A stretch of 64,000 nucleotides of DNA from Thalassolituus sp034111725 (GCF_034111725.1 NZ_JAWUWR010000081.1:62001-126000), one strand, 5' to 3'; shown: positions 43,120 through 52,563, counted from the first letter of the stretch. The notes: generated from the sequence alone by a model not told the origin. Numbers and translations: made by a program.

Positions 43120-44859
43120 TTAGCGGTTTTGTCCAATAATACGCATAGCCTTCAAACGGCGACCTGCAGCGGATTCATTTACATTTAAAACATGATCAGC
43201 AATACGCTCTAGGCGGTTCAGTACGTCAATAAAGGTAACCCCAGCACGAGGCGAGCAATCGCCATTTTCCAATCGAATGTAGTGATTGCCACGATACTCA
43301 TCGCGTAGCCTATCTACTTCATTTTCTAACACAATCGCGTGGTCGAGGTCGACTTCTTGCGGATCCATGGCGACATTCAAATGCATGTTGCTGATGACAT
43401 CGTGCACCGCAATCATCATGCGTTCGATTTCAGCGGTCGCAACTTCTGGCCAGGCTGACTTGGTTTCGTGCATGCGTTCTAACAACTTTGAAATCTGGAA
43501 ATAGATGTCTGCGATGCGCTCCATGTCATTGATCATGGTTTGCATGAAACGCATACGTTCAGTTAGGTCGTGTTCTAGGTGAGTGCGTTCACTGATGCTA
43601 ACGAGGTAGTCCGAAATTTCGATTTCAAACTGATCCGTTGCTTGTTCGTATTTTTGGATGCGCTCCATTAGTTTTTCGCGTGGTGCTTTCGGATCGAACA
43701 ATAACTCGTTAACAGAGTCATGCATTTTTTCGAGCACGTCGGCAAATTGCTGAATCTCTTTTTGCGCTTGTTCAATCGACAAGTTAGGCGAGGTCATAAC
43801 GCCTGCGCTGATATAACGTAAGTGAAAGTTATCCTCATCACTGCCGCTGTCTGGCTGTAAATATTCCACTAGGCGCACGAGTTGTGGCACAAATGCGAAC
43901 AAAATAATGACGTTCAATACGTTGAACGAGGTATGAAACAGAGAGAGGGCCAATGTCGCGTTGGAGCGTGCTGCTGGGTCGTCACTTAATACGGATATAG
44001 GGTTATTGGTAAAAGTTTGTACTGCCCAGTCGATCGCATCAAGTACAAAATAAATAGATATCATCATCCATATCACGCCAATGATATTGAATAAAAAGTG
44101 GAATCGAGCGGCTCGCTTAGCATGAACGTTTCCAACCATTGCTGCGAGGTTGGCGGTCACCGTAGTACCGATGTTTTCCCCCAAAACCATAGCGGCTGCA
44201 ATTGGAAAAGATATCCATCCTTCAAACAGCATCACAAGAGTCACCGCTGTTGCGGCTGAGGATGACTGCATGAGTAGCGTGAGTACGGTGCCGATAACGA
44301 CGAATAGGATTAGGGAAAAGTATCCGTAGCCAGTAAATATATCGAGAAACGCAAGGATCTCAGGGTTACTGCGGATGTCAGGCACCCCGTTTTTGATGAA
44401 CTCGAGACCAATGAAGAGAATACCGAAGCCAACCATGGTTTCAGCAATGTTGCGCCAGCGACTGTTTTTGGAGAATAGAAAAGCAAAGAAAATACCGATC
44501 ATAGCAATGGCTATCGGGGTGATTTTCATCTTGAAGCCGAATAAGGCAACAATCCAAGCGGTGATGGTTGTACCTATGTTGGCACCCATAATGACGCCGG
44601 TTGATTCAACAAAGGTAAGTAAGCCAGCGTTAACAAAACTCACGGCCATAACCGTAGTTGTGGTGGATGATTGGGTAATGGCTGTAGTACCAAAGCCAGT
44701 CAGAACGCCAGTAAAGCGGTTGCGAGTCATACCGCTTAGTATTCCTTTTAAGCGGCTACCGGCGATGTTTTGGAGGCCTTCGCTAAAAATCTTCATACCG
44801 AAGATGAAGATTCCTAACGCTCCTATCAATTGTAGGAAGTCGAAGAAGGAGTAGTTCAT
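43120..44859 (-). CDS. Na+/phosphate cotransporter (NptA/YjbB family)
   Basis: 579 residues. Two inverted Na/Pi repeats with QSST motifs (GFGTTAITQSSTTTTVMAVSFVNAG and LLMQSSSAATAVTLVML), followed by a cytosolic PhoU-like helical domain (about 350-570). This fused form is common in bacteria; YjbB exports phosphate and NptA imports it, so direction is open. Start ATG 44859. Isolated gene, divergent from EmrAB-type efflux genes. Confidence 0.9.
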   Translation of the reverse strand: MNYSFFDFLQLIGALGIFIFGMKIFSEGLQNIAGSRLKGILSGMTRNRFTGVLTGFGTTAITQSSTTTTVMAVSFVNAGLLTFVESTGVIMGANIGTTITAWIVALFGFKMKITPIAIAMIGIFFAFLFSKNSRWRNIAETMVGFGILFIGLEFIKNGVPDIRSNPEILAFLDIFTGYGYFSLILFVVIGTVLTLLMQSSSAATAVTLVMLFEGWISFPIAAAMVLGENIGTTVTANLAAMVGNVHAKRAARFHFLFNIIGVIWMMISIYFVLDAIDWAVQTFTNNPISVLSDDPAARSNATLALSLFHTSFNVLNVIILFAFVPQLVRLVEYLQPDSGSDEDNFHLRYISAGVMTSPNLSIEQAQKEIQQFADVLEKMHDSVNELLFDPKAPREKLMERIQKYEQATDQFEIEISDYLVSISERTHLEHDLTERMRFMQTMINDMERIADIYFQISKLLERMHETKSAWPEVATAEIERMMIAVHDVISNMHLNVAMDPQEVDLDHAIVLENEVDRLRDEYRGNHYIRLENGDCSPRAGVTFIDVLNRLERIADHVLNVNESAAGRRLKAMRIIGQNR

Positions 44860-45183
44860 AGGTCACCACTAAATTCGTGCTTGGAATTGTGTTGCCGAAG
44901 CATTGAGGCGGCGATTATAGCCGCAACTATTTCGCGAGCGGTGGCTTTTTCATATTTTTGTAACAAAAAATAATTCATTTAACGAATATTAATGCTGCCG
45001 TTAGTGCGAGCAATGGATGACTACTATGGTTTGGGTAAGGCAAATTAATAGTGTTCCAAGTCGGTCAGAATCAGCCGAGTTTGTCGCATGTATGAAACAG
45101 TTCGACTACAAAAGTGATGTTTACACTATCTTTGCCGCGGTTAGACTGACCGCCGTATTTTCTTGTCGTTCTCAGGTTCTTCT
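44860..45183. other. Divergent promoter region, cotransporter/efflux pair
   Basis: 324 bp; AT-rich around 44945-44990. No coding frame is supported. TTACACT at 45121-45127 could be a -10 for the efflux genes but its -35 is weak. Confidence 0.45.
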
Positions 45184-46221
45184 ATGTCTAAGCAAGTGAG
45201 AGTCAGCATCTTATTGGTCGTTGTACTGGTTGCTGGTGGCTACTGGTGGTGGTGGCATCAAGGGCGGGAAGATACAGATAACGCCTATGTTAAGGCCGAT
45301 ATTGTTTCTGTAATGAGTCGTGTTGCAGGAACCGTTACCGATACTCCTGCACCTGCGAATCGTTTTGTCGAGGTCGGGGAGCTATTGTTGCAACTCGATC
45401 CGGCCGTATATCAAGCCGAAGTTGCTGAAGCTGCTGCTCAGCTGGTTGAGGCTCAAGCCCTACTGGAACATCTAGCGGATCGTGAGAGTGCACAGAAGTC
45501 GCAAATTAATGCTGCAGCTGCCAGTGTTGAAGCGGCTGATGCGGAGTGGCGCCGTACGATTCAGCAAGAAGACCGGCTAACCCAGTTGAAGGGTAAGCAA
45601 TACGTATCTCAAGATGACCTAGACGCAGCTGATATTAATAAGGCCGCATCGTTAGCGCGACTCAATCAAGTTAAGGCTCAGTTGGCGGCGCAGAAAGCAA
45701 ACTTAGTAACGGTGAGTGGTGAGCGCCCGCAGTTAGCGGCTGCTGTCGCCAAAGCGGAAGCAACACTAGAGCGGGCTCAATTGAACCTGAGTTACACCCA
45801 AATAACAGCGCCGCGAGCAGGCATTGTGACTAGTCGCCAAGCACAAGTAGGTCAGACTGTTGAGCCGGGCATGCGGCTCTTAAGTTTAGTCACTGAACCT
45901 ATTTGGATTTATGCTAATTTCAAGGAAACTCAAGTCGCTAATATGCACGAAGGTGACGTCGCAACGATTCATGTCGATGGATTGGATGGTAAGAAATTCA
46001 GCGGTCATGTCGATAGTTTCTTCGCTGCAACGGGTTCTGAGTTTGCTTTGTTACCCGCCCAAAATGCGACAGGCAACTTCACCAAGGTGATTCAGCGTTT
46101 GCCGGTTAAGATTCTCTTCAATGAAGGTCAGGATCTCAGCGGTGTACGTCCTGGTATGTCGTTAGAAGTGACGGTATTTACCGACGCGAAAAAAGCACCT
46201 GCTGTAACGCAGTCTAAATAG
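45184..46221 (+). CDS. EmrA-like membrane fusion protein
   Basis: 345 residues from ATG 45184. One N-terminal helix (VSILLVVVLVAGGYWWWW), the HlyD biotinyl-lipoyl halves (DNAYVKADIVSVMSRVAGTV and NLSYTQITAPRAGIVTSRQAQVGQTVEPG) around a long alpha-hairpin (about 75-185, many Ala and Gln), and a beta-barrel domain. Periplasmic adaptor of a tripartite efflux pump; the transporter gene follows 2 bp later. No outer-membrane partner is nearby. Confidence 0.9.
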   Translation: MSKQVRVSILLVVVLVAGGYWWWWHQGREDTDNAYVKADIVSVMSRVAGTVTDTPAPANRFVEVGELLLQLDPAVYQAEVAEAAAQLVEAQALLEHLADRESAQKSQINAAAASVEAADAEWRRTIQQEDRLTQLKGKQYVSQDDLDAADINKAASLARLNQVKAQLAAQKANLVTVSGERPQLAAAVAKAEATLERAQLNLSYTQITAPRAGIVTSRQAQVGQTVEPGMRLLSLVTEPIWIYANFKETQVANMHEGDVATIHVDGLDGKKFSGHVDSFFAATGSEFALLPAQNATGNFTKVIQRLPVKILFNEGQDLSGVRPGMSLEVTVFTDAKKAPAVTQSK

Positions 46222-46223
46222 CC

Positions 46224-47762
46224 GTGGCCGATCGCTTTCCTAAGCATTGGTTGGCGATAGCCGGAGCCTTGATAGGCTCCTTTATGGCTATTCTTGATAT
46301 TCAGATCACCAACTCCTCATTAAAAGATATCCAAGCGGCGCTTGGGGCAACCCTTGAAGAGTCTTCGTGGGTAGCGACCTCTTATTTAGTTGCTGAGATG
46401 ATTGCCATTCCACTATGTGGATTCTTCTCCGCTTGGCTATCACCTCGGCGTTATCTGTTGTGGAATGGTACGGGATTCATTCTGGCGTCGTTAGCCTGCT
46501 CATTCGCATGGAATCTCGACTCTATGATCGTATTCCGTGCACTACAGGGCTTTACTGGCGGCGCTCTTATTCCAATGGCCTTCACTCTGATCGTCACTTT
46601 GCTTCCAGCCGAAAAACGACCGATTGGTATGGCGCTATTCGGCGTGACCGCGACGTTTGCCCCAACCATAGGCCCAACGCTGGGTGGATGGCTGACCGAA
46701 GTTTTTAGCTGGCACTACATCTTTTATTTGAATGTTGTTCCTGGCGTTTTGGTTCTTTTTCTTCTGAGCGAAGGCCTAGATAAAGAAGAAGGTGACCCTA
46801 GTCAGCTAAAGCGCATCGACTTATTCGGCATACTGACCATGGCGGTAGGCATGGGATGTTTGGAAGTCATGTTGGAAGAGGGGGCTCGAGATGATTGGTT
46901 TGATGCGGAGTATATTCGCTGGCTGGCGTTGGTTTCAGCGTCGTGTTTATTTCTTTTCGCTCGCAAGCAGTTGGCGAGTGAGTACCCACTTGTAAACCTC
47001 CGCTTATTTAAAAGTCGAGATTTTACCTTGGCGTGTATCTCCTATTTTGTTCTTGGTGCCGCCTTATTTGGTTCCGTCTATTTAGTGCCATTGTATTTGG
47101 CGTCAGTCCAAGATTATACGGCGTTGGACATTGGCTTAGTGCTGATGTGGGTAGGTTTTCCTCAGTTGCCTTTTTTCCCACTTATTCCGCGCATGCTAAA
47201 GTACATCGATGCTAAGTATCTGGTTGCTTTTGGATTTTTAGTGGTCGGTGGCAGTATGTTTATGAACATACATATGACCACGAACTACACGGGTGCCTAC
47301 TTAATACCGGCCTTGCTGATTCGTGCGATAGGGCAACCTTTTATCATTGTACCCTTATCGATTTTATCGTCGCAGAACTTGGATCCAAAAGAAGTGCCGT
47401 CGGCATCTACTCTTTATAATGTGATGCGCAACTTAGGTGGCGCAGTGGGAATTGCCATGTTGGCGACGACATTGGAGTATCGCACTGATGTTCACTTAGC
47501 GGATTTGCAGCAGCGTATCGTTATGGGCAGTCAAAATGCGATGGAATATCTACGTCAACTAGGTGACGTACTGCAAGCCGGTGGCGGCAACGCCGATCAA
47601 AGTGTTGGTGTACTTATGACTGAGTTACACAAGCAAGCTATGGTGATGTCTTATAACGAAGCCTTCTTTGGTTTGGGCATCGCTTTGCTGTTAGCGTCGT
47701 TGGTGTCTTTGAGTATTCGCCCGGCGATAAAGTCCAATAACGCCGAAGCGCCTGTCCATTAA
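46224..47762 (+). CDS. EmrB-like MFS efflux transporter (DHA2)
   Basis: 512 residues from GTG 46224, two bases after the adaptor stop, so probably coupled. Fourteen-helix DHA2 drug/H+ antiporter: motif D1 LDIQITNSSLKDIQ, motif A-like FSAWLSPRRYLL, motif C GVTATFAPTIGPTLGGWLTE. With the adaptor it forms an EmrAB-type pump for hydrophobic or amphipathic compounds. No regulator gene lies alongside. Confidence 0.9.
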   Translation: MADRFPKHWLAIAGALIGSFMAILDIQITNSSLKDIQAALGATLEESSWVATSYLVAEMIAIPLCGFFSAWLSPRRYLLWNGTGFILASLACSFAWNLDSMIVFRALQGFTGGALIPMAFTLIVTLLPAEKRPIGMALFGVTATFAPTIGPTLGGWLTEVFSWHYIFYLNVVPGVLVLFLLSEGLDKEEGDPSQLKRIDLFGILTMAVGMGCLEVMLEEGARDDWFDAEYIRWLALVSASCLFLFARKQLASEYPLVNLRLFKSRDFTLACISYFVLGAALFGSVYLVPLYLASVQDYTALDIGLVLMWVGFPQLPFFPLIPRMLKYIDAKYLVAFGFLVVGGSMFMNIHMTTNYTGAYLIPALLIRAIGQPFIIVPLSILSSQNLDPKEVPSASTLYNVMRNLGGAVGIAMLATTLEYRTDVHLADLQQRIVMGSQNAMEYLRQLGDVLQAGGGNADQSVGVLMTELHKQAMVMSYNEAFFGLGIALLLASLVSLSIRPAIKSNNAEAPVH

Positions 47763-47930
47763 TCAATGCTTGTGCTGGGGTGGCAGATTTTATACACTAC
47801 GCGCCCTTTTAATAGGCCCCGTCCGTCTAAGTGATGTTCAATATTGAGCACATTGAAGTGGTTGGGAAGATAAACGACAAGCGATTCCAAAACTTGTCAC
47901 TTGATAAAACGATCGGAGTGATCTGAATTT

Positions 47931-48182
47931 ATGGTAGTTATCCGTTTGGCCCGTGGCGGCTCTAAAAAACGTCCTTTTTATCACATTAACGTAGCTGATG
48001 CCCGCTCACCACGTGACGGTCGCTTTATCGAGCGTGTTGGATTTTTCAATCCAGTTGCTCGTGGCCAAGAAGAGGCCTTGCGTCTGGATCTTGAGCGCGT
48101 TGACTATTGGTTGAGCAAAGGTGCACAACCAACAGAACGTGTTGAGAAATTGGTTAAAGATCTCAAGAAAGCTCAGGCTTAA
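47931..48182 (+). CDS. rpsP: Ribosomal protein S16
   Basis: 83 residues, the usual length. MVVIRLARGGSKKRPFYHINVADARSPRDGRFIE is the S16 signature. First gene of rpsP-rimM-trmD-rplS. RBS CGGAGTGA precedes ATG 47931. Confidence 0.98.
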   Translation: MVVIRLARGGSKKRPFYHINVADARSPRDGRFIERVGFFNPVARGQEEALRLDLERVDYWLSKGAQPTERVEKLVKDLKKAQA

Positions 48183-48206
48183 TTGTCAAACGCGGAGTTG
48201 TCTGTA

Positions 48207-48731
48207 GTGTCTGAAGAGAACATTTCAGTATTAGGAAAGGTCTCAACGGCATTTGGTATTAAAGGTTGGATCAAAGTATTTTCTTACACCGATCCGGTCA
48301 CCAACATTCTGGATTACCCCATTTGGCAACTTAAGATTCAAGGTCAGTGGAAAGAATTCAAAGTGCTGCAAGGCAAGGCGCAGGGCAAAGGGTTAGTGGC
48401 ACAATTAGAAGGTATTAACGATCGTGATCAGGCTCTAGCAATTGCTAAAGCTGAGATTGCAGTACCGACTGAAGCACTACCTGAACTTGAAGATGATGAA
48501 CATTATTGGTTCCAGCTGGAAGGGTTGAAGGTGGTAAACACCGACGGCGTGTGGCTGGGCCAGGTGAAAGAGCTTTTTGAATCTGGTGGTGGCAATCAGG
48601 TTATGGTGATTAAACCTTGCGAAGGCAGTGTTGATCAACGTGAACGTATGCTTCCTTATGTAGATCAATTTGTTCTAGAGGTGGATTTGGATCGCGCTGA
48701 GATTCAAGTTGACTGGGACCCGGATTTTTAA
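48207..48731 (+). CDS. rimM: 16S rRNA processing protein RimM
   Basis: 174 residues from GTG 48207 (GGAG nine bases upstream); TTG 48183, directly after the rpsP stop, is an in-frame alternative giving 182. N-terminal RimM barrel (LGKVSTAFGIKGWIKVFSYTDP) and C-terminal PRC barrel (YWFQLEGLKVVNTDGVWLGQVKELFESGGGNQVMVIK). Helps 30S head maturation and binds S19. Confidence 0.95.
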   Translation: MSEENISVLGKVSTAFGIKGWIKVFSYTDPVTNILDYPIWQLKIQGQWKEFKVLQGKAQGKGLVAQLEGINDRDQALAIAKAEIAVPTEALPELEDDEHYWFQLEGLKVVNTDGVWLGQVKELFESGGGNQVMVIKPCEGSVDQRERMLPYVDQFVLEVDLDRAEIQVDWDPDF

Positions 48732-48772
48732 ACTTGGGCCCTCAAACAAGGGCTAAAGTGGAGTAATAACCG

Positions 48773-49528
48773 GTGTGGTTTGGAGTTGTGACTCTGTTTC
48801 CGGAAATGCTGCAAGCGCTGACTGACCAAGGTGTTAGTGGGCGTGCGGTAAAGCAAGATCGGGTGCAGATTACGTGCTGGAATCCTCGTGATTTCGCGCA
48901 TGATAACTACCAAACCGTGGACGATCGTCCGTACGGCGGTGGACCAGGAATGCTGATGAAAATTCAGCCTCTACGGGACGCTATCCATGCAGCTAAAGCA
49001 GCTGCTGGAGACGGTGCTAAGGTGATTTATATGTCACCGCAGGGCCGTAAACTGGATCAACAAGGTGTGCTTGAATTAGCACAACAATATAAGTTGATTC
49101 TAGTGGCTGGACGGTACGAAGGTATTGATGAACGTTTGATTGAACACGAAGTCGACGAAGAATGGTCTATCGGTGACTTTGTGTTGAGTGGTGGTGAGTT
49201 AGCCGCGATGACGTTGATGGATGCCGTGATTCGATTGGTGCCCGGTGTGTTAGGGCATGATCAATCAGCCCAGCAAGACTCCTTTATGGAAGGTTTGTTG
49301 GATTGTCCACACTATACGCGCCCCGAAGATTATGACGGGCAGTTAGTACCCGAAGTACTACTCAGTGGTAATCACGAGAAAATCCGCCAATGGCGCTTAA
49401 AGCAGTCATTGGGCCGAACCTGGGAACGCAGACCGGACTTACTGGATGCGCTGGAACTGACAAACGAGCAACAAAAGTTATTGACAGAGTATCTGAATGA
49501 ACGCGAAGCGCCTTCATCAGACTGTTAA
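48773..49528 (+). CDS. trmD: tRNA (guanine-N1-)-methyltransferase
   Basis: 251 residues from GTG 48773 with GGAG about nine bases upstream. Trefoil-knot SPOUT enzyme: YGGGPGMLMKIQPLRDAI, VAGRYEGIDERLIEHEVDEEWSIGDFVLSGGELAAM and the C-terminal LLSGNHEKIRQWR. Methylates G37 of tRNAs with G36. Confidence 0.97.
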   Translation: MWFGVVTLFPEMLQALTDQGVSGRAVKQDRVQITCWNPRDFAHDNYQTVDDRPYGGGPGMLMKIQPLRDAIHAAKAAAGDGAKVIYMSPQGRKLDQQGVLELAQQYKLILVAGRYEGIDERLIEHEVDEEWSIGDFVLSGGELAAMTLMDAVIRLVPGVLGHDQSAQQDSFMEGLLDCPHYTRPEDYDGQLVPEVLLSGNHEKIRQWRLKQSLGRTWERRPDLLDALELTNEQQKLLTEYLNEREAPSSDC

Positions 49529-49539
49529 GGAGCGAAATA

Positions 49540-49893
49540 ATGAGCAGCAAGAACACAATCATTCAGCAGATTGAAAATGCACAGCTGAAAGAAGCACTTC
49601 CAGCATTTGGCCCTGGCGACACTATCGTTGTACAGGTAAAAGTGAAAGAAGGTACTCGTGAGCGTCTACAGGCGTTCGAAGGTGTAGTAATCGGTAAGCG
49701 TAATCGCGGTCTGAACTCTGCTTTCACAGTACGTAAAATCTCTCACGGTGTTGGTGTAGAACGTACTTTCCAGACTCACAGCCCATTGGTTGATAGCGTT
49801 GAAGTGAAACGCCGTGGTGCGGTTCGTCAAGCTAAGTTGTACTACCTGCGTGAGCGTAGCGGTAAATCTGCACGTATCAAAGAAAAGCTGTAA
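49540..49893 (+). CDS. rplS: Ribosomal protein L19
   Basis: 117 residues with the family block FGPGDTIVVQVKVKEGTRERLQAFEGVVI and the C-terminal GAVRQAKLYYLRERSGKSARIKE. Perfect RBS AAGGAG. Last gene of the operon before a strong terminator. Confidence 0.98.
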   Translation: MSSKNTIIQQIENAQLKEALPAFGPGDTIVVQVKVKEGTRERLQAFEGVVIGKRNRGLNSAFTVRKISHGVGVERTFQTHSPLVDSVEVKRRGAVRQAKLYYLRERSGKSARIKEKL

Positions 49894-49905
49894 GCTTTTC
49901 AGCGG

Positions 49906-49935
49906 AAAAAACGGGCCATTGGCCCGTTTTTTTTT
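49906..49935 (+). terminator. Terminator of the rpsP-rplS operon
   Basis: Stem ACGGGCC/GGCCCGT with loop ATT, followed by T9. Confidence 0.95.
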
Positions 49936-50039
49936 GGTCTTTTTCTATAGGCCTGTATGATGTTGGCAGCTTTCTACGAGTCATGAGCTTAGTTTGGCTC
50001 AGTCACTCAAACTCTTCATAGGTTAATGAGCAGATTTTT

Positions 50040-50900
50040 ATGAAAAAGACCCTAATTGCGGCTGCGCTTGGATTATTAATTGGCGCAACAGCAAATGCCG
50101 AAATGACACTAAAGGACGCAGCAGAAGCCAAATTGGTTGCTGCTTTCGGACCCGACTTAAAAGTTCGGGAAGTGGCGCAGTTGGCTAAAGGCCAAATACT
50201 AGAAGTGGTATTGATAGATGGCAGTGTCATGCATATGACGCCGGATTTAAGCTACTTCACTTATCGCGATGAATTGTATGAGTTGACCGCTCGTGGCGCT
50301 AAGAGTGTTACTGAATCTCGCCAAGAACCGATGCGCGCAGCAAGCCTTGCGGCGGTGCCTGATCGAGACACGGTTGTATTTCCTGCGAAAGGTGAGCAGA
50401 AAGCTATGATCAATGTCTTTACCGATATTGATTGTGGATATTGCCAAAAACTACACATCGAGATTCCCCGCCTAAACGAGTTAGGCATTAAAGTTCGCTA
50501 CCTAGCGTATCCTAGAGCTGGGATAAAGGATCGTGAAACGGGGCAGCTAACGCCATCGTTCGAAAAAATTAACTATGTTTGGTGTCAGACTGATCGTGGT
50601 TCTGCGATGACCGACATGAAAGCCACTCAGCGAGCGTTGAATATTACTGGTCAACGCTTGTCTCAAGCGAGCAGTCCAGACCAGGCGGGCACTCTTGAAG
50701 GAGAGTATCGTGCATTGCAATCGCAAATGATGGGTATGCTAGCGTCAAGCAAAGACTGTCATTCTCCAATTGCTGTCCAATATGAGCTAGGTCAGTCTGT
50801 TGGTGTCACTGGCACACCTGCAATTGTGACAGAAGAGGGCAGCCTCATTCCAGGTTATATGCCTGCGGATGAGTTAGCTAAGCGTTTAGGCGTCTTATAA
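50040..50900 (+). CDS. dsbC: DsbC-like disulphide isomerase
   Basis: 286 residues. Signal peptide 1-20 (KKTLIAAALGLLIGATANA). N-terminal dimerisation domain (about 25-85) and thioredoxin domain with DCGYC (C132, C135), cis-Pro in GTPAIV, and a second Cys pair around VWCQ and KDCHS. About 25 residues longer than typical mature DsbC, with extra helical sequence near 200-235. Periplasmic isomerase kept reduced by DsbD. Its place after rplS is the usual pseudomonad neighbourhood. Confidence 0.92.
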   Translation: MKKTLIAAALGLLIGATANAEMTLKDAAEAKLVAAFGPDLKVREVAQLAKGQILEVVLIDGSVMHMTPDLSYFTYRDELYELTARGAKSVTESRQEPMRAASLAAVPDRDTVVFPAKGEQKAMINVFTDIDCGYCQKLHIEIPRLNELGIKVRYLAYPRAGIKDRETGQLTPSFEKINYVWCQTDRGSAMTDMKATQRALNITGQRLSQASSPDQAGTLEGEYRALQSQMMGMLASSKDCHSPIAVQYELGQSVGVTGTPAIVTEEGSLIPGYMPADELAKRLGVL

Positions 50901-50931
50901 CCGAAAAGTCGGCATGTTTATCGCTTAAACG

Positions 50932-50956
50932 AACCCGCTAATTGGCGGGTTTTTTA
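50932..50956 (+). terminator. Terminator after dsbC
   Basis: Stem AACCCGC/GCGGGTT with AT-rich loop, then T-run. Confidence 0.9.
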
Positions 50957-51300
50957 TGTCTGTGATTAAATAATTTTAGGATTTGGCACTCTGCGCACAT
51001 GCCCTATTTAAGTACGAATGTTCATTATATTTTATGCAATTGAAGCGCAAGCCTTATGTGAAGTGGCCTTGCAGCAAGTATTCAGAGGTTATGCATAGGG
51101 TTATCCACAGGCGCTGGTTTGACTGATTTTCACCCTATATTAACTTTTTATCGAAAAGTTCAGAAAACTACTTTACTCAGATCTTTTTCGGTGCGTCCCG
51201 CCCCATGATGATGCCTTCTTATGCACACTGGTATTTTAAAGTCGTATTTTCTTCATATTTGGCTTATAAAAAGTAAATATGACTATTGATTTTTGTAAGT

Positions 51301-51427
51301 CATTGAAAAATAAAGAATTTTTAATAGATCAAAAAATGATCAATCTGTAGGGAGGCTAAGTATGATGGGGATTTGTTGCATTTTTCAAAGTCTTATCCAC
51401 CAACTTATCCACAGAATCTGTGGGCAA
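51301..51427. repeat. Copy 1 of a 300-bp-spaced direct repeat
   Basis: Starts CATTGAAAAATA and ends with three DnaA boxes at offsets 92, 104 and 118. Copy 2 begins exactly 300 bp later. The middle has diverged, but TTTTCAAA and all three boxes stay in register. Confidence 0.7.
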
Positions 51428-51600
51428 AATACATCGGACTATCTCCGCCAATTTGAGCAATTTTTTTTATAAAATGCTGTGTTGACTATTGACAGGGTAT
51501 TGGTGACAAAAAGTTGGTTATACACATTTGCTATCTTCGTATTTTGAACTGTCATGAAAAAGTCAAGCGCTTGTAGTATTAACTTTCAGTATTCATAACT

Positions 51601-51727
51601 CATTGAAAAATATAAGATTTTTTTGTGGTGTAAAAGCGAACAATTTAACTCAGGGCCTGTATTCATGGGCCTTAGAGGGAGTTTTCAAAAACTTATCCAG
51701 AAAGTTATCAACAGAAAATGTGGGTAA
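51601..51727. repeat. Copy 2 of a 300-bp-spaced direct repeat
   Basis: Same start (CATTGAAAAATA) and same three-box arrangement as copy 1 with box order direct, direct, inverted. It ends just before the truC terminator. Confidence 0.7.
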
Positions 51728-51733
51728 CTCACG

Positions 51734-51758
51734 AAAAGCCCGAAAACACGGGCCTTTT
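51734..51758 (-). terminator. Terminator of truC
   Basis: On the minus strand, stem GCCCG/CGGGC with loop TGTTTT and flanking A4 and T4. It overlaps the truC stop codon by two bases. Confidence 0.75.
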
Positions 51759-52563
51759 AGCTGTTTTCATCCTCTTCTGAATGCAATAAAAATTGGTCTA
51801 AAGAAGGGTGTGGAGGAATGTCTAATGTGGACTGTAGAGATTCAGGTAATGCGTCAAGCCAGTTGAATCGTTCGCATAGCTGGCGCCAGATTCCATCTAG
51901 TGGTGCTGTGAATACTAATTCTTCTCCAGAAGTCGGATGCACCATATTGAGCTGCCATGCGTGCAGCAATAAGCGAGGTGCGTTGAGTTGGTCGCGGAAG
52001 TAACGACTGTGACGTCCTTTACCGTAGCGTGCATCACCTATAATTGGATGTGCTAAGTGCTTTAAGTGGCGGCGTAGTTGGTGCTTGCGGCCCGTATGAG
52101 GTTGGCAATCTACGAGGGAATAGCGCGATTGCGGGTATTTATCGATTTCTACAGGAATCTCGACAGTTGCTAAGCAGCGAAAGTCGGTAATGGCTTCTTG
52201 CTCTGGCCTGACACGCTCGTGCTTGGCGTATTTATCAACCGGCGGAGCCATGGCGTAATCTAGATGGATGAATTCCGGCATATAGCCGCGGGTAATGGCG
52301 AGGTAATGTTTCTCGACATCTCGTTCGCGCCATTGATCGGCAACCAAGCTGGCGATCTCTGGACTACGAGCAAAAGCCAATACGCCTGAGGTCGGCTTAT
52401 CAAGGCGATGTACTGGATATACGCGGCGGCCCAGCTGGTTACGAACGAGCTGCAATGCGAAGCGGGTTTCATGGCGATCAATTTCGCTGCGATGAACGAG
52501 TAAGCCACTGGGTTTGTTGATAACAACAAGGTCATCGTCTAAATAAAGAAATTCGAGTTCCAT
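51757..52563 (-). CDS. truC: tRNA pseudouridine-65 synthase TruC
   Basis: 268 residues of the RluA family; catalytic Asp55 in VHRLDKPTSGVL. The start YLDDDLVVINKPSGLLVHRSEIDR and the block QPHTGRKHQLRRHLKHLAHPIIGDARYG match TruC closely, more so than RluA or RluC, and there is no S4 domain. A low-quality C-terminal tail of about 20 acidic residues is extra. Next to the DnaA-box cluster at its 3-prime side. Confidence 0.9.
   Translation of the reverse strand: MELEFLYLDDDLVVINKPSGLLVHRSEIDRHETRFALQLVRNQLGRRVYPVHRLDKPTSGVLAFARSPEIASLVADQWRERDVEKHYLAITRGYMPEFIHLDYAMAPPVDKYAKHERVRPEQEAITDFRCLATVEIPVEIDKYPQSRYSLVDCQPHTGRKHQLRRHLKHLAHPIIGDARYGKGRHSRYFRDQLNAPRLLLHAWQLNMVHPTSGEELVFTAPLDGIWRQLCERFNWLDALPESLQSTLDIPPHPSLDQFLLHSEEDENS

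Larger units (their letters stand above)
51089..51727. other. DnaA-box cluster, origin- or datA/DARS-like
   Basis: No gene between 50957 and 51756 (800 bp). DnaA boxes (TTATNCACA): perfect at 51101-51109, 51219-51227, 51405-51413 and 51518-51526. One mismatch at 51089-51097, 51393-51401, 51693-51701, 51705-51713 and, on the minus strand, 51719-51727. Two mismatches at 51419-51427 (minus). Three GATC sites (51180, 51327, 51338) and AT-rich stretches (51240-51330, 51455-51480) are present. Genes typically next to oriC (dnaA, dnaN, gidA, mioC) are absent, so a secondary DnaA-binding locus is as likely as an origin. Confidence 0.7.

Noticed and set aside
44375..44854. 159-codon plus-strand frame inside the Na/phosphate gene
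   Set aside because: Biased shadow frame rich in Pro/Lys/Met; the minus strand carries the conserved QSST repeats.
51603..51866. 87-codon frame across the DnaA-box region into truC
   Set aside because: No ribosome site, low-quality product, and it overlaps the truC gene and its terminator.
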